Shown here: in pieces, positions 11,230 through 24,600 of the stretch | How positions within the stretch are numbered: the first letter of the stretch is position 1 | How the letters are laid out: every line of letters starts with the position of its first letter | Assembly (NCBI GenBank): GCA_003993805.1 | Contig: RSEF01000001.1 | Span: forward strand, 203,221,328-203,285,327 | Reading direction: 5' to 3' | Origin: Himantopus leucocephalus | Taxonomy: Eukaryota; Chordata; Aves; Charadriiformes; Recurvirostridae | Length of the DNA: 64,000 bases | Notes under the pieces: model-generated | The model's input: only the letters and a program-made list of their open reading frames with translations | What the model was told of the DNA's origin: nothing | Database searches by the model: none | Translations under genes and position numbers: made by a program

Positions 11230-14200
11230 AGAAATGTATGATAGCTTACTGGCTGCTTTATTCCTTTTTCCTTGCCTACAAGATATTTTTTTTAAAGAGC
11301 CGAGTCTCATGAGTGCTGTCCTCAAGTTCAGTTTCCTGGTTGAAAATCTGCATACGGTAATGCAATATTCTTCTCCAGGAAAGATTTTTATGGCATATGT
11401 AAATGAAATAAGACCAGCCCCTGGTGGTATTGACAGGATGCTGAGAAGGAAGCTGACTGTGTATTAACGTGCCTGCAGCTTAGGTCATTCTCACCGAACC
11501 CTGCAGCTCTGTGAGGTTCAGCTGCTTGGTGGAGATGACTTTGCATTCTTTCAGTGACCCTTTGTAAAATACTGTTTCATTAATGAGAAATATTTTTTCA
11601 GACATCTCTCCCTAACTGAAGAAGATCTTGAATCGGATGTGTAATGGTTCTGTTTATACAGGCATAATTAAAGAAATATGAGTGGGAATCTGGCCAAAAT
11701 CTGGTGTAAACATATTACAATGGGAATAATCACTTTCTTTTGTGATCATTCAATTCTCTGGATCAAGCTGGTCTCTCCAAATTTTAATCCCTTTGAGAGT
11801 GGTGTGGTTTCCTTTACTTAAACTGTTCAGAGAAACTTTGCTTTTGAAACAAAGAAACTGATAGAAATCAAAGACTTTTACTGGGAGTGGAATGAGATTT
11901 CAGCAGACACAGCAAACATGACTGGTACGTGGGTGTGCCAGAGCAGTCCCCAGGCTCACTGTGGCGTTAGATATATTGCCCTTTTTAAAAGTCTTCATTT
12001 CTGTCAGCAAGTTGGATTGAGGAAACTTCACAGTTCTCTTTCAGGAACAGGAGAAAAATTATTTGGACAAAACTGATCCTTCAACGTCTTGCTGTGTACT
12101 CCCTAAAAATATGGTGTTAGTCGGTGTGTTTCTTGCAGAAGTCATCAAGTTGCCTTATTTCACAGCTGGAAGCTTCCTTGGGATTCTGGAGCGCTGAGAG
12201 GAGTATTTATTTCCTATGTTCAGGAAGCGGTAAGATTTTTTGTCTGCTTTCCATAGTACTGTGTTGAAAGGAAAGCTTCACACAGGTTCCTTTCCTCTTC
12301 AGCAAATCTGTACAGCAGAAGGAAAAATATTCTTTAGTGGATTAGTTGGTTGTTTCCACCAAGTATTCTCTGTTTAGAAGGTATGTTGGTAGTAAAGCTG
12401 AGGAGCTTCTGTCGAGCTAAACCCTAGCAAAGGAGACAAATAGCAGGGAATTTTCCATATCAGGAAAATACTCTGCTTGATGCAAACTTTGTTGTACCGT
12501 GTGTGGATTGAAGAGCCCTTTGGTATTTATTCAAATGGAGTATTGAGTGAATGCGATCATCCAAACCAATGCAGCTAGACTGGCTATAGAAGCCTTTTAG
12601 TTACGTAGTGGCGTTGGACATTTTGTCGCGGAACAGGTAATACAGTTTATATTGAGACACTTGCAGGCCATGTGTTCTGAGTATCCTCTGCCATGTAACA
12701 AAACCTCTTCCCTCATATTCTTCTGTCCCATCTCCCTGATCCCCGATCTGATCAGGTGAGCACCTGTATGCGAGTTACACAGTGCATTTGCTTTTCATGT
12801 TCACGTGAAGTAAGAATGAAGGCGTTACCTGAGGTAAATGTATTCTGGCAAAATACTGGTTTAATGTTTTAGCTGATTTTGAGATTGCTTTCCATGTTAA
12901 CAGATGATTTGAGAACGATTAAAGGGAAGTATTTGGTGTGTTCTTGTGTATACAGTATGGCTGAGTCCTGGGGGTGGGGGGGAGTGGGATCTTGGTGCAA
13001 TAAAATCTTCCACTTTGACTTCTACTGGTGAGAGCTTCTTGGGATTTTTCTATCCATCACTTTGTCTTTCCTGTTTGCTTTGCCTTCTGGAAGGGTGTTA
13101 GCTGAATTAGGTATGCAAGAAAACTGCCACCAAAGAAAATAAGGAACAAAAATATCAGTAAATGCCGAATTATGTGAATGACAAATTTAATTCTCTTTAG
13201 CTGTCTGACTTATTTTAGGAATAGCAGTAGCTGTGCTTTTTTATTTTTTCCTGGGCTTCTCGCCCTTGATAGGATTTCCTTAGTGCTAACAGTTAAAGTC
13301 TTGTCAAAGCCTGAATATTCTCCTTAAAACTTTCCATGACTGCTGCATGTTCTCTTTATTTTTGTCTGTTCATGCTGAAGCAAAGGAGAAGCTGGTACAC
13401 ATGCTATGAAATGAATTTGGATCCTTTAATTTTCCTGCTTTGCAGTTAGTTTTCTATTAGAAGTCATTAGCTCGGAATATTTCTGTGAGGATCTAGATTA
13501 TCCTGTCATAAGATTTGATTCTTAAAGGTTACTTTGACCTTCAGATATGTGATTTTACAAAAAATTGAAGAGTTACTTAAGCCTAGAACAGAACAAGAGT
13601 GAAAGGGACCCTGCAACACAGGAGTGTAAGAACTGACTTACGCTCTGCCAGATCTGGAAAAGGGCAAATCTGCTATCTGATGATAGCAGACGAAGGAGAT
13701 TAATCCATGATGCTTATGAAAAGGCTCACTTGTCTTCTGGGAAACCTCCCTCTCCCCAGAAAAAAATAGGCAGTGTAAGTAGAAAATGAAACTTGCCTTC
13801 TCAATGTTCATAAATACTGTAAGCTTTCAAAATCTCTTGTATGTTTAAGCTGTTTTACCAATTTTTCAAGCTGATATCATACATTGTTAACCAGTGATAA
13901 CTATTTTCTTTTTGCCTAGAAGAAAAACTTGTAGAAGAGCAGGTGTACCACTGTCAGGATTTCTGTTCAAAGCAATAAGAGAACAATTAACTGGCATGAC
14001 AGTGCATCATATTTTCTTGCACAAATTGCTGTCCGGTTCACTGCAGTTCTAGAATGAGAAGGTGAGCTGGATTCTAGCTTTTCTCTTCCAAGAGTTTTTA
14101 AATAGGATATGTCCAAATTCAGTGGATAATACCTCAGTATAGCTCTTCTTTGGCTAGTGCTAAATCTGTATAGAAACTGATGTTTGCTGTAGTTCTCAGC

Positions 14201-14234
14201 TAATGATCTTAAGCCTGGTTTCATATATGAATGC

Positions 14235-14760
14235 CTGTGTTGGACCAGACCTAATCTAACCCAGTTTTCTGTTTCAAACAGTGACCAGTAGTAGCTGCCT
14301 TGGGAATGTGTATATAATTAGTGAATGTGAGACCTCTTTTGACAGCAGCTGTATCTGCATCTTGTTTTCATAATTCTTGATTATTTTTTTATTTCATAAA
14401 TTTAAAATCTTTTTTCTTGAATGTGTTTAAACTCTAATCTCAATTAGAGATTAGCCTATAATCTCACCTTGGACACAGGGTGTTATGTCCTGTGCAGAGA
14501 AAGTACTTCCGTGTACTTTTAAATCTGCCTGGTAATTTCACTGGATGCCATCAAGTTCTTGCATGTTAGAAATTATGAATAATCATTCTCTGGCTGCATT
14601 CTTCCCCCCACTTCATCAAATGAACCTTTAATATATTGACTTTTAATTGTCTTGTTCAAATAAAAAGTCCTTGTTCAAAAGCTCTTCCACATATTTGATC
14701 TTCCCTGCTTCCCTTTTTTTAGACCTTGTTTCTCTTAAACTGATAAAAAGAACTACATGA
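14235..14760 (-). mobile_element. ancient CR1/L3-like LINE remnant
   Basis: On the plus strand the order TTGGACCAGACCTAATCTAA, CCAGTTTTCTGTTTCAAACA, GTGACCAGTAGTAGCTGC and, later, AAAGTACTTCCGTGTACTTT, AAATCTGCCTGGTAATTTCA matches the reversed 3' part of old sauropsid CR1/L3-type LINEs. In those, the 3' untranslated part is followed by the C-terminal RT region. It is much more diverged than the CR1 at 31.3 kb, pointing to an old insertion. Boundaries are approximate, and the family assignment is from memory of turtle and crocodile copies. Confidence 0.62.
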
Positions 14761-17700
14761 TCTGCCTAATATGAGTGTAGATACACCATGGATTTATGTA
14801 CTGGTACAATGAGGGGTTTTGTCATTTATATTCTGCGGATTTAGAAAGTTGTTTCCTTTTTGGACATAGCTGAGCCATTTCCTTACATGGAGCTGAGATT
14901 CTGAGGTCCAGAAATACAGTTTACTCCCAAACTTTGCCTGACAACTGATGTGCTGATGGTCTGTAAACATCTGGCTTCTAGCTAGTTGTGTCTCAGACAA
15001 GGGCAGAAGGACTGAGGCAAAGGGCTGTTGGTAGAGCTGACGAGTAGCTATTGCTCCTGAATTTGTCTGGGTTGCATGAAATAGGCCTCCATATGTGTAA
15101 ATGCTTTGAAGGGCTGGCTTTGGTGGACTGGTGGTGTACTGGAGGAACCCCATAAAGCAGGCTTAAGCTAAGAGTCCTCTTTAGACTGTGGGAGTTTAAA
15201 ACCACAGCTACCTTTTTTTTTGGGGGGGGGGCGGATCAGGTTTAGGTGAAGTGTGCTACCCATCTCCTGCTGGGCTACTTGAAGAGGACAGCACAGTGGA
15301 TCCTGATTTCTAAATCCTATTCCTGTTGTTGCTTCTACCATTTATCCAGGGGGTAAAATGCCTCTGTCACCCCTAGCTTTATCCCTGTCCCCTGAAGCAG
15401 ACTTAGTCATCTGTCATCCTAAAGGAACAATTCAGTTATCTGTATGTGTTTTGTGCATCTGGGACATGGTCAGTTAAATCTAACCAGAGATTTGTTTTCC
15501 TAGCAGTTAAACAACTTCCAATTATAGATTACACATCAGGAAAAAAAAGAGATCATGCTGAGCCCTGGGAGGGTAAAACATAACACACTGCAGCCAGAGT
15601 TTGTACTACTTGTGACACACTTGAAAGAGTGAGACCATTTGTTCAGATTTATTTTTTGTGTGTGTCTTAGTGTTCTTCTGTAAACACTATAGCAGCTTTG
15701 TAGAAAAACAGTGTGTTGGGACTAGTTGAAAATGTCTTCACTTCACTAAAGTAATGCCAGAGAAGTTTGTCACTGGAAGTTCTCCAGTGAAAGGATGTTG
15801 AAAGAAAGGTGAGTCAGTGAAATGGAAGACAGAAGAAGGAATTTTAAGCAGCATAAAAAGGAAAGAGAGAGGTCATGTTTGTTTTTCCTAATTATGATTT
15901 CAGGAGAGTAACTGGCTGCAAAATTACTTAATTATCTTGTGTTTATTGTAAACTCCTGTGCTTTTTCTGAAGACACCAGAAGTGCTTTTGCTTCATAAAT
16001 CATGTTAAATCAAAGCACTTTCATTATATTACAGAGCTCCATAAATTGATGTCACAACTTAAGAAAAACACTTTTATCTGCAAGCACTTAAGAACGCTGC
16101 CACTTTCAGAACCATGTAAGACATTAGTAGCTGGCTTGTTCAACTCCTTTCAGCTTTCATGCTGACACGCACCATATTGAAGACATTGGTTGTTTGTATA
16201 ATACTTGTTTTGATCTTTTTTCCTGGTACTTTCAGTACTGTTGAATCAATCAAAGGAAGTTATTGCTCTGTTGGGCATTAGCATACATTTAGATGTTTCT
16301 GCATTAGGAACTGTTCAGAGAGAAGAAGGCTTTTATGTCAAAAAAGAGAGTAAACAGTATGACCGCAGCTGCTTTGAGCTGTGCTGTTATTTCTGACCCA
16401 CATATATTTGAAAATGAGCCTGTTTGTACTAGTAATTATTCCAGTTTGGGTTACATGGTTGTGAAAGGTTCCCTCTTCCCCCTCCTCTTTTTTGAATTTT
16501 AATTCCTTTAGTCTCTCTAGCAACTAGGCAAATGCTACAGATGGGGAGAGGACTCTCGGTGCCTGCTGTGGTGGCTTGCTTCATTTGTTGATTAGCATGT
16601 GCATTGGAGTTGATTTCTTTATCTACTGCTGCATGATGTACTGGGAATAGTAATGCAATGATAGTTGCTAATGCTAAATATTCAGAATTTCTGCATGACA
16701 TGTGGATGTGTCTTCCCTTGGAAGCTTTTTAAGGAGAACTTATTGGGAGAACCCAGGTCAACAGAGAACTGACTGATCATTTGGACCTTATTCAAGCCTC
16801 ATGAAAATCCATGGAAGGATTTGCTTTAGGCTGGGCTCATGGTGATTACTGTCAGCTATTAAACTGAGTAAAGAGCTACTTAAAATGCATCTGTGGCTTT
16901 CCTAATAGTCTTATTTATGCTGTTTTATAGATGTCACAGATATGTAGTCAAACATAGGAAGGGGATAGAGAGGAATAAAAGTGTGTCTCAGATATAAAAG
17001 GCTGGGAAATCTTAATGTAGAAGTTAGCATTGACCATGGTAACTATGGCACAATGTAACTGAAAAAGGTTTTGTTTTTGTTAGAACTTCCATGTCTTCGG
17101 ACAAACCTCTTCATAGTAAACCACAAATGTGTGATATAGCATTTAGGAAGATTCCAGCTGTAATACATATGCTAAAGTTTCATAGCAACTGGTATACAGA
17201 AATCAGGCTAATGGTCAGTTTTCAGTTCCACTACTTATTCCTGACCCGTTTTCTTAAATTAGGAGAGTTAGATCTAGTTCTCAATTTCCTTTTCTCTAGC
17301 AAAGGTGAGGAGAAAAAAAACTAGAAATACCTGTTACTACAAGGCCCAACTTTCTCTGAAAACTGGGTTATGATCAGGCATTATGCACTAATGAGATTAA
17401 AATGTTAATTTTTACTAGATTTGGAAAGAGTTATGTGGAGAGTGGTTCTAAAAATGTAAGTCTCTGAGAGCTGACCCTTTTGGAAGGAGTCTTTCCCATG
17501 TGGAACTCTCTTGCTGGATCAGAGGAGTTTCTGTTGAGTCTACGCTGGCTGTCTAGCTTTCTCAAGAGATCTGTTTATTTCTTTTGATGGATTGGCTTTT
17601 ATGCCAGATGTATTTTTTTTCTGAAGAGTCTGTGGCATAAAAATAACCAAGAAATTTTATAGTGTCTACCCAAAGCGTTGTTAACTTAAAGTTTCCAAGT

Positions 17701-17761
17701 CTAATGTGTCCACTGTTAAAATACAAAAATCTCAAGTTAAGGAAATGATGCACAAAGTTAT

Positions 17762-17861
17762 NNNNNNNNNNNNNNNNNNNNNNNNNNNNNNNNNNNNNNN
17801 NNNNNNNNNNNNNNNNNNNNNNNNNNNNNNNNNNNNNNNNNNNNNNNNNNNNNNNNNNNNN
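17762..17861. other. assembly gap (100 N)
   Basis: One hundred N, the conventional placeholder for a gap of unknown size, so real distance here may differ. Confidence 0.99.
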
Positions 17862-18641
17862 TGATAATTACTGGGTAGGGTACCCTGCTTGGGATTGTGT
17901 CTTATCTGTCTGTTCCAGGAGCGTGTATTTCAGAGATCCTAGGCTTTTCAGCAGTAACACATAGTTGCAAGTTGATTGTTTATATGCATTCTTATTTTAA
18001 ATTCCAGGAGACATTTTTTGTCAAGAGGGAGAAAAATAAATCGTGCAGAGTTATTAGAACTCAGAATGAAGAAATAAAACTGTCGGTGCTTGTAGCGCTG
18101 CTGCAATGGCAAGCTATCTCAAATCTACCCACTCCATCTGCCTTCATCTTCCTCCCATGTCAGTGTCTGTGGTTTGTTTCTTAGGTATATGATCCTGAAA
18201 GAAGCAGTAGTTTGGTAGTGCTGTCTGAAGCTGCTGTATTTTTGTATTTCTGAGCTGTAGTTAGCACGGAGGAGCAGAGCGCCTGCCAGGCGGCAGCGCT
18301 GCCTGTGTGGTGTGGCTGAACCTACCACAGTATTGCAGCTCTGCTTCTTGAGGCAGGTGCTCACCCTGGCTCTCCCAGTTGATGTTGGCTTCAACACAGG
18401 GCAGAGCCTCCCTAAATGGGCTGATGTGCTTATTAATGGCCATAGTCTCAATTGTCACCTAATTTCACCATGTGTTGCAGAAGTCTATAAACAGCTCTGC
18501 TGGGTGAAGCATACGGGTGCTCGCTCTCTGTGCCTGTCCTCAAGGTTATAAAGGCACTAATCCGTACGTTTTACAGACAGAAATTTTTCTGCTCTGTCAT
18601 TAGAAAAAGGCAGATTTCTGTGTTGCACGAGAACTGCTCAG

Positions 18642-18677
18642 GCTGATTAGCATGGAAATGAATGTGCCTTAATCAGC
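18642..18677. promoter_or_regulatory. inverted pair of OTX/CRX-type homeodomain sites (candidate enhancer core)
   Basis: GCTGATTA (18642-18649) and its exact reverse complement TAATCAGC (18670-18677) face each other across 20 bp containing ATGGAAATGAAT, an octamer-like tract. GATTA/TAATC is the core of OTX and CRX sites. ATP8A2 is strongly expressed in mammalian photoreceptors, which makes a CRX-type site relevant. Function is inference only. Confidence 0.2.
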
Positions 18678-21600
18678 TTGGGGTGAGGGAAGCTCAAAAT
18701 TAATTTGATACATTAGTTTCACTTTAAAAACGTATTATAGCTGTTGCCACTAGCGACCATTATAGTTAAAAATGCAAAATAGTCTCCTATTCAACACTGT
18801 GTTTATACCAACTCATCACTTTCCAAATAATTCATTTTCCAAACTAGATTTTCCCTATTTAATCTTTGCCCCATAAAGCAGGTTGGGGGAAGGGCAATCA
18901 AGACAGAAACATGCAGGGAGGGATATCAAAGAAGAAGAAGATGCTGACTTGAAACTTAACCCTGTGTTCACTGGGGCACTGCGTGTTATATCATACTGCT
19001 TAATACACTGAATCCATCTTATAAAGAGGTTATTTCATAGTCCTTGTCCTCTAGAGATCATTTCAGCGGCAGCTGTGAATGGCAAATGAGTTGTGGAAAT
19101 ACAGAATGCAAGGGAGAAATTCTCTAGTGATTCATATATTAAAAAGTGTATAGTTAGAAAAAAAAAAATCTTTCTTTTTGTGATAAAAAAGGTAAAAAGA
19201 GAATTTGGGTTCTTCCTCTTCAAAAGGCTGTGTAAGATTCAGTGGTTTTGTAACTACAAAGACAGCTTTATATTATATTTATACCTAAAGTGATGCAGAA
19301 GGAACTATTTTGGTAACCATTAAATTAATAAGAACTGCCATATGTTCTATGAGCATGTATGTAGGAGCATGTGCATGTGTTTTGACTTAGAGCCATGCTA
19401 GGCATCAAAAATACTATGTTCTGGATAACCTGAAATGTAGAGGTAATATATGTTGCTGAGAAAGTCAAGTGTGTGACCGGCATGTCAGTGAGGTTGAAAA
19501 GCTGAAGGAAGATTTATCTTTTTATAGTTACAACAAGATGAAATGAGACTCCTGATAAGTGAAATAGGATGTAAAACTATTTTTAAAATTAAAAAATAGA
19601 CTTGAAATCAGTCTGATAAATTTGGACAAGTGAAGCAGTTTGAAGGATGGTCTACTCGGGGAAAAAAAAAAAGGAGAAAGTATGGAGACTGCAGCTGAAA
19701 TGACAAAGGGTGATGAAATTGTGGCTGCTTTTACAGAAGCCAGTAGAAGTTTGGTAAGACCTCTAGCTGTCTGTGTTCAGAAGAGATGGGACTGGGAAAT
19801 TACTGTAGGAAAGAATTAGCAAGAGCTGGAAATGCAGTCGAGAAGTGACAATTTTAAGAGAAGGGAAGGAACATGTGGTGGATCAATCAGTTCAGAATTG
19901 GGTGCCTGTGCCCGGAGGAAGGAGACATTTCACCTTCCCAGAAAGCAAGAGAGGGAAAGCTTGTGCACCTGATGAATTTGAAGGTATTTAGCACTCCAGT
20001 AATGCAAGATGGGTTTCATCCTGTGTAGTTTTACATGTCAGTAGTAGGCTTTTTCATGTGAACTAGTTACCTTCAGCCCCCTTTACCTTGGTGGAGAGAA
20101 AAGGGCACTCGTAAGAGGAGATGAACTATACTCTTGAAGTACACGTCTAAAATAAGCCAGATGAATTGCACTCCAAAAGTGCCTGTTTCTCTCCATTGAC
20201 TATAAAAGGAGCATGGCGTGATTAGTGCAGATAGAGATGTCTCCACTGGAGGCACTTAAATTCAGTTGGATGAATTCCTTTGGTGCTTTTTACAAACATT
20301 ATCCATCAGTTCACTCAGTGCTGTCTCCGAAGCTGTACGTACTGCACCAGAACCAGTGCCTGTGAAATCATGGTTGTCAGCAGGTGAAGGAGATTCGGAG
20401 CACTTGGTAAATGAAGAGCATTCAATGTAATACACAGTTTGAGTTGATATGAAGTGTGTGCGCTTTTGTTCACTCTTCTTCTGTGTGGGTTACTGCATCA
20501 TAAGTCTATCCAAGATATCTCGGAGTATCATGATTGTAATTCAAGACTAGCTCTTGTTTGGATGACACGTAGTTGAAATCTGCACCCTGCGATGTGTAAT
20601 TAAAACCTGCTAAATATGATGTCATGGTAACATTTCTTGCTTCCTGAGCATTACTGTTGGTGGTGTTAACTTATCTTGCTGCTTTTTCTGGGGACCAATG
20701 CATACACTTAATTGTCAATATTGTTGATAGCTCTCAGCTTTCTGGGCAGTATCCCATCTCTGCCTTTGCTGAAGATGAGGTCACTGAGCGTTTTGAAGTA
20801 CTAGTGTATTTTATGATAGAACAGGGTAAAATCATGTTCACTGCAATAAAGGTAGGCTCTTAAGAGCCTCTTGTGTTGCATTAACAAGGCATTTCAAGGA
20901 AGCAGAATATCAAATTAACGTTTCATGTTAAAGACATTAATGTCTTTGTGTTTAATCCCTGTTACAGCATGGAAGCAGAAGGAAGTAATACTTGAAACAG
21001 CTTCCTTCCTTGCCTTCCTCTTTTCACAAATGAACATTAAAAATTTGAAAGTGTGGGTAAAAATATCTTGAGTATTTTATATTGAATCGGGGGTGAGGGA
21101 AGTATGCAGTCTTCAACAGAAAAGCTGTAGTTGCCTTGTTTTGGGGAAGAGGACTCGCAAACAAAAAAATCCCTACAAACCCCAACACGTGTGGAGGGAA
21201 TAGAGGAGAGTGCTGAGACTCAGTATCGAGCTGTGCCTTGCTCAGGTGTGGAAGAGCTTGTGGGGCTACCTTCCCTTTCATAGCCTTGTAAGATGGCCTG
21301 GATATATAAACTGATCTTTTATAAACTACCTGATCTCTTTCTGTCTGTCTTATAGATAAATGGATTCCAATAATGTTTACTTATCTTGTTCTTTAATAAT
21401 TTCTCTTCTTATATACAGTTGATATTCTCGGTGTCTACTCTAGCAGGATCCTGGGCCATTGGGTCCTTTAGGCCTGAATGCAATAAATAAAACTAATCAT
21501 TTTCTGAAATATACTGCATTTTTATTTCCCACCTGTGGTTTATGTCTATACTTAGAAGTATCTGCAATGATGCAGCTGTAGTTTAAGGGTCTATGTGAGA

Positions 21601-24600
21601 AGTATTGTTTACAGTTGCCATCAGTTGCTCTCATGCATCTATAACTGTGCAATAAATACAAATATGCATAGGGACAGAATTAAACTGTTTCTTACTTCCC
21701 GCTGATAGTATCTTTTGGACTCTAGCTGACCTGTGTGACACAGGACTGGTTGTACCCATTGTGTCCTTCCCATCTTATTTGTGACTGCATCTTTCTTGAT
21801 ATATTTGATGGAGTCTGGGAATAAGTGGGACAGCTGCCTTGTGAGCTCGCAAAAAGTGTGGTAAAGGAATTGATTGATTTAAATCAGTTGCAGTACATTA
21901 AAAATTGAAGTTAAAGCTCTATTGCATTGCTTTGCTTGGTTAAAATGGGTATTTTAATGTCTTGCTTTTCCATTTGAGGTTTTAAAAATCTTGCTACCAA
22001 AATGTGTTTCTAAACAAAATGTTTGATGTTTAGTTTTGAAAATATCAATGCTTCACTGTTGTTGTTCTTTTTTGTGAAATCTTTCACTGAAAGATAGCAG
22101 AACTGATATGAATTTGTGAATTGCTCTCGTTGTCCCATAAGTATTCCTGATGGAAAAAAAAAAATAGAACTGGAAGATCATCCATCTCTGCTTGAATTCT
22201 CTTCTTAAAGAAATAAAGTAAGCCTGAGCAAACCTTCCAGAAAAAAAAACCCTAAGACTAAATCATGTGAGTAGAACTTTTCTGAACAGGCAAAACATCA
22301 GGTAAGAAATTAGCTCATAAATGTATAAACCCAGGTTAAAGAAGTAGATGCAGACTGAAGGTTTAAAGCCATTGAGAGCTGATCTGCAGAAGTCAGTGGG
22401 AAGCCACTTAGAACATCCTCTGTGGAAACCAGCTGTGTTACTGCTCAGTGCTGTGCCCTGGGCTGTTTTTTTCATGAGCTTCAACATAGAAGAGGGACCG
22501 TAAATATTTACTGGTTGTAACAACATAGTACTGCATTATCTGAAAACTACTTGCCCCTGCCTCCTTCCAGTTTCCTTATGGGTTTTAGTGACCTGAGGAT
22601 AATTAGGTCCATGTCTTTCTGAGGGTCCCTGGCTCTGGGCTGCGTTTCTCTCCCAGCTTCTTCCCAAGGTATAGTGCTTTGAGTGCTCTCTTGCTTCCAC
22701 CCATCCCACTGCAGAGGAAGCAATATGATATCAAGGCACCAGTCATCTCCATTTGGGATGGAAACTGCTTTCTGTGTTAATCTGTTAAAGATGCTGTTAA
22801 AGACTAAGCATGTTTGAGAGTGAAGAGAACCTTCCATTTTTCCATATCAGCTTCTACCCTCCCAAGAGCAAGGGTGCAGGAAAAAAGTCCCAGAGGTGGG
22901 CAAGTAGCAGGTCTGCTGTATGGCTGGCACTTGGCTTTATGCATCCCTTCTGTCATCCATGAACACTTTATATTGCACAGCCAAATGTTGAACGCTAAAC
23001 ACTCTCTAAAGGTGCGGTCCTGGCCCCAGGCTCTCTGTGGCCTGAGCAGGTTAAGTCCAAATTCCCAGGGAAGCCATTTGAGCAGGAATCTGAAGACTTG
23101 ATCCTGTAGCTATAATGTTGATATTCCAAACCTGCCTTCCTTTTTGTCCAGGAGTATGCATAAAAGAGAGACTCAATCTAGACTAAGTTGATTGTATGTG
23201 TTGTCAAAGATGCTTTTGAGCAGAGACAATAAAATAAACGTTATGGTGAACAGACACTTCCAGTGAACTCTTTTGAGTTGCACTCTAAGAACCTTTGTAA
23301 GAAGCATTGCTGTCTGACCAGTGAATGAATACGAGTAAGCAGAAGATTTTGATGCAACTGATGTTTTGCTCACATCTTAATTCTTACTTGAGTGTATATC
23401 AAGGTAAGGGTTACATCCTGATACTGCTGCAGTGAGCTCTGCAGTGAAAGCCAGGGATGTTCCACCAAATGATAGTTACCAATAGCTGCCTGTCACTGCA
23501 AAATTTTTCTCCAAAGTAGTTAGTTCTTACTAGTGCTTTTTGCTTTGAACTTATTCATTTGTCCAGGGATTTTTGTGAACTCGGGTATTCTTCCTCCCCT
23601 TCCAAGATATCACCTGGGGGAGGCTGCAGGTTAATATCGTCCTGCACTATAATCTTCCAGTTGTTTATGTAGACAGCCTATCAAATGTGTAGAAATGGAC
23701 CGCAGCTCTGATCATCTGGCTAAGAGGATTAATGTCATCTAGTGCTGTGTGTTGGTACCAAATAGATTACAAGGAGCAGAAGAGGGTTGGAGGCTGAGAG
23801 TGTGAGTTGGGAGGAGAGGGGTGTAAAACCCCTCAGGAAATCAGTAGCCATCTCAATTTGCAACTTTTGGAGTTAACACATTTTGCTGCACACAGTATAT
23901 TACCTGGAGTTCGGGGATGCACTTGACGGGGAGGTATCAAAGAGGGTGCTTGCTACAAAGCTTCTGTTTAGAATAAGCAATTACAATCAAGTAATGCTTT
24001 GTGCTGATCTTAAACCAAGTGCAGAAATATTCTTGGTGTTTAAAGCATTTATCTGGTGTTTCCTGTAGCTTGTTTAGTCTTATTAGGCATATAAAGATGT
24101 TAGTCTTTTGCTAGGTGTTACATAACTGTGGGTATAATTAACTCTATTTGGTCAAAACAGTAAAAGCATACTCTATATACGTTATGGGGTAGTTGATAAA
24201 TGTGTTTATATTGGAGTATTGCATTGATTAGACAAATAATAGGTTGTTAATGTCAAAGTGGACTTAAAATCTGAAGCCACGGCTACACTGCAGGCACAGA
24301 AGTGAATACAGGCTATGTTAGCTTGCTTGACATGTCGCAGGTAAAGTGTGCTAGAACAAGCTCGAGCATCTGTGCCACATTCTGGTCATGTCTGAAGTGT
24401 CTGTAGATAAGCTGCTAGCTTGAGCTACAGAATCAGAGATGCTGCTCACAGTCTGTCTTTTTTCATTCCCCTGTTACTTTAAGCATATTTAAAACCAGGA
24501 AACTTCTTGGCTATTTCTATCTCCATGCAGCTGAAAACTAAATGAATGCAAACTGGACTTCCGAGAGATATGTCTGTCTGAGGATGTTAACAGATACACA

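Noticed and set aside
14794..15153. 119-codon minus-strand open frame
   Set aside because: It has within-chance length, no recognisable motif, and the reading changes character between overlapping frames.
15213..15231. T9-G10 tract, considered as a G-quadruplex or regulatory element
   Set aside because: It is a single G-run with no further G-tracts at suitable spacing, so it is treated as a homopolymer.
22547..22837. 96-codon minus-strand open frame that reads somewhat protein-like
   Set aside because: It has chance length, no homologue that I recognise, and an equally long frame on the opposite strand nearby.
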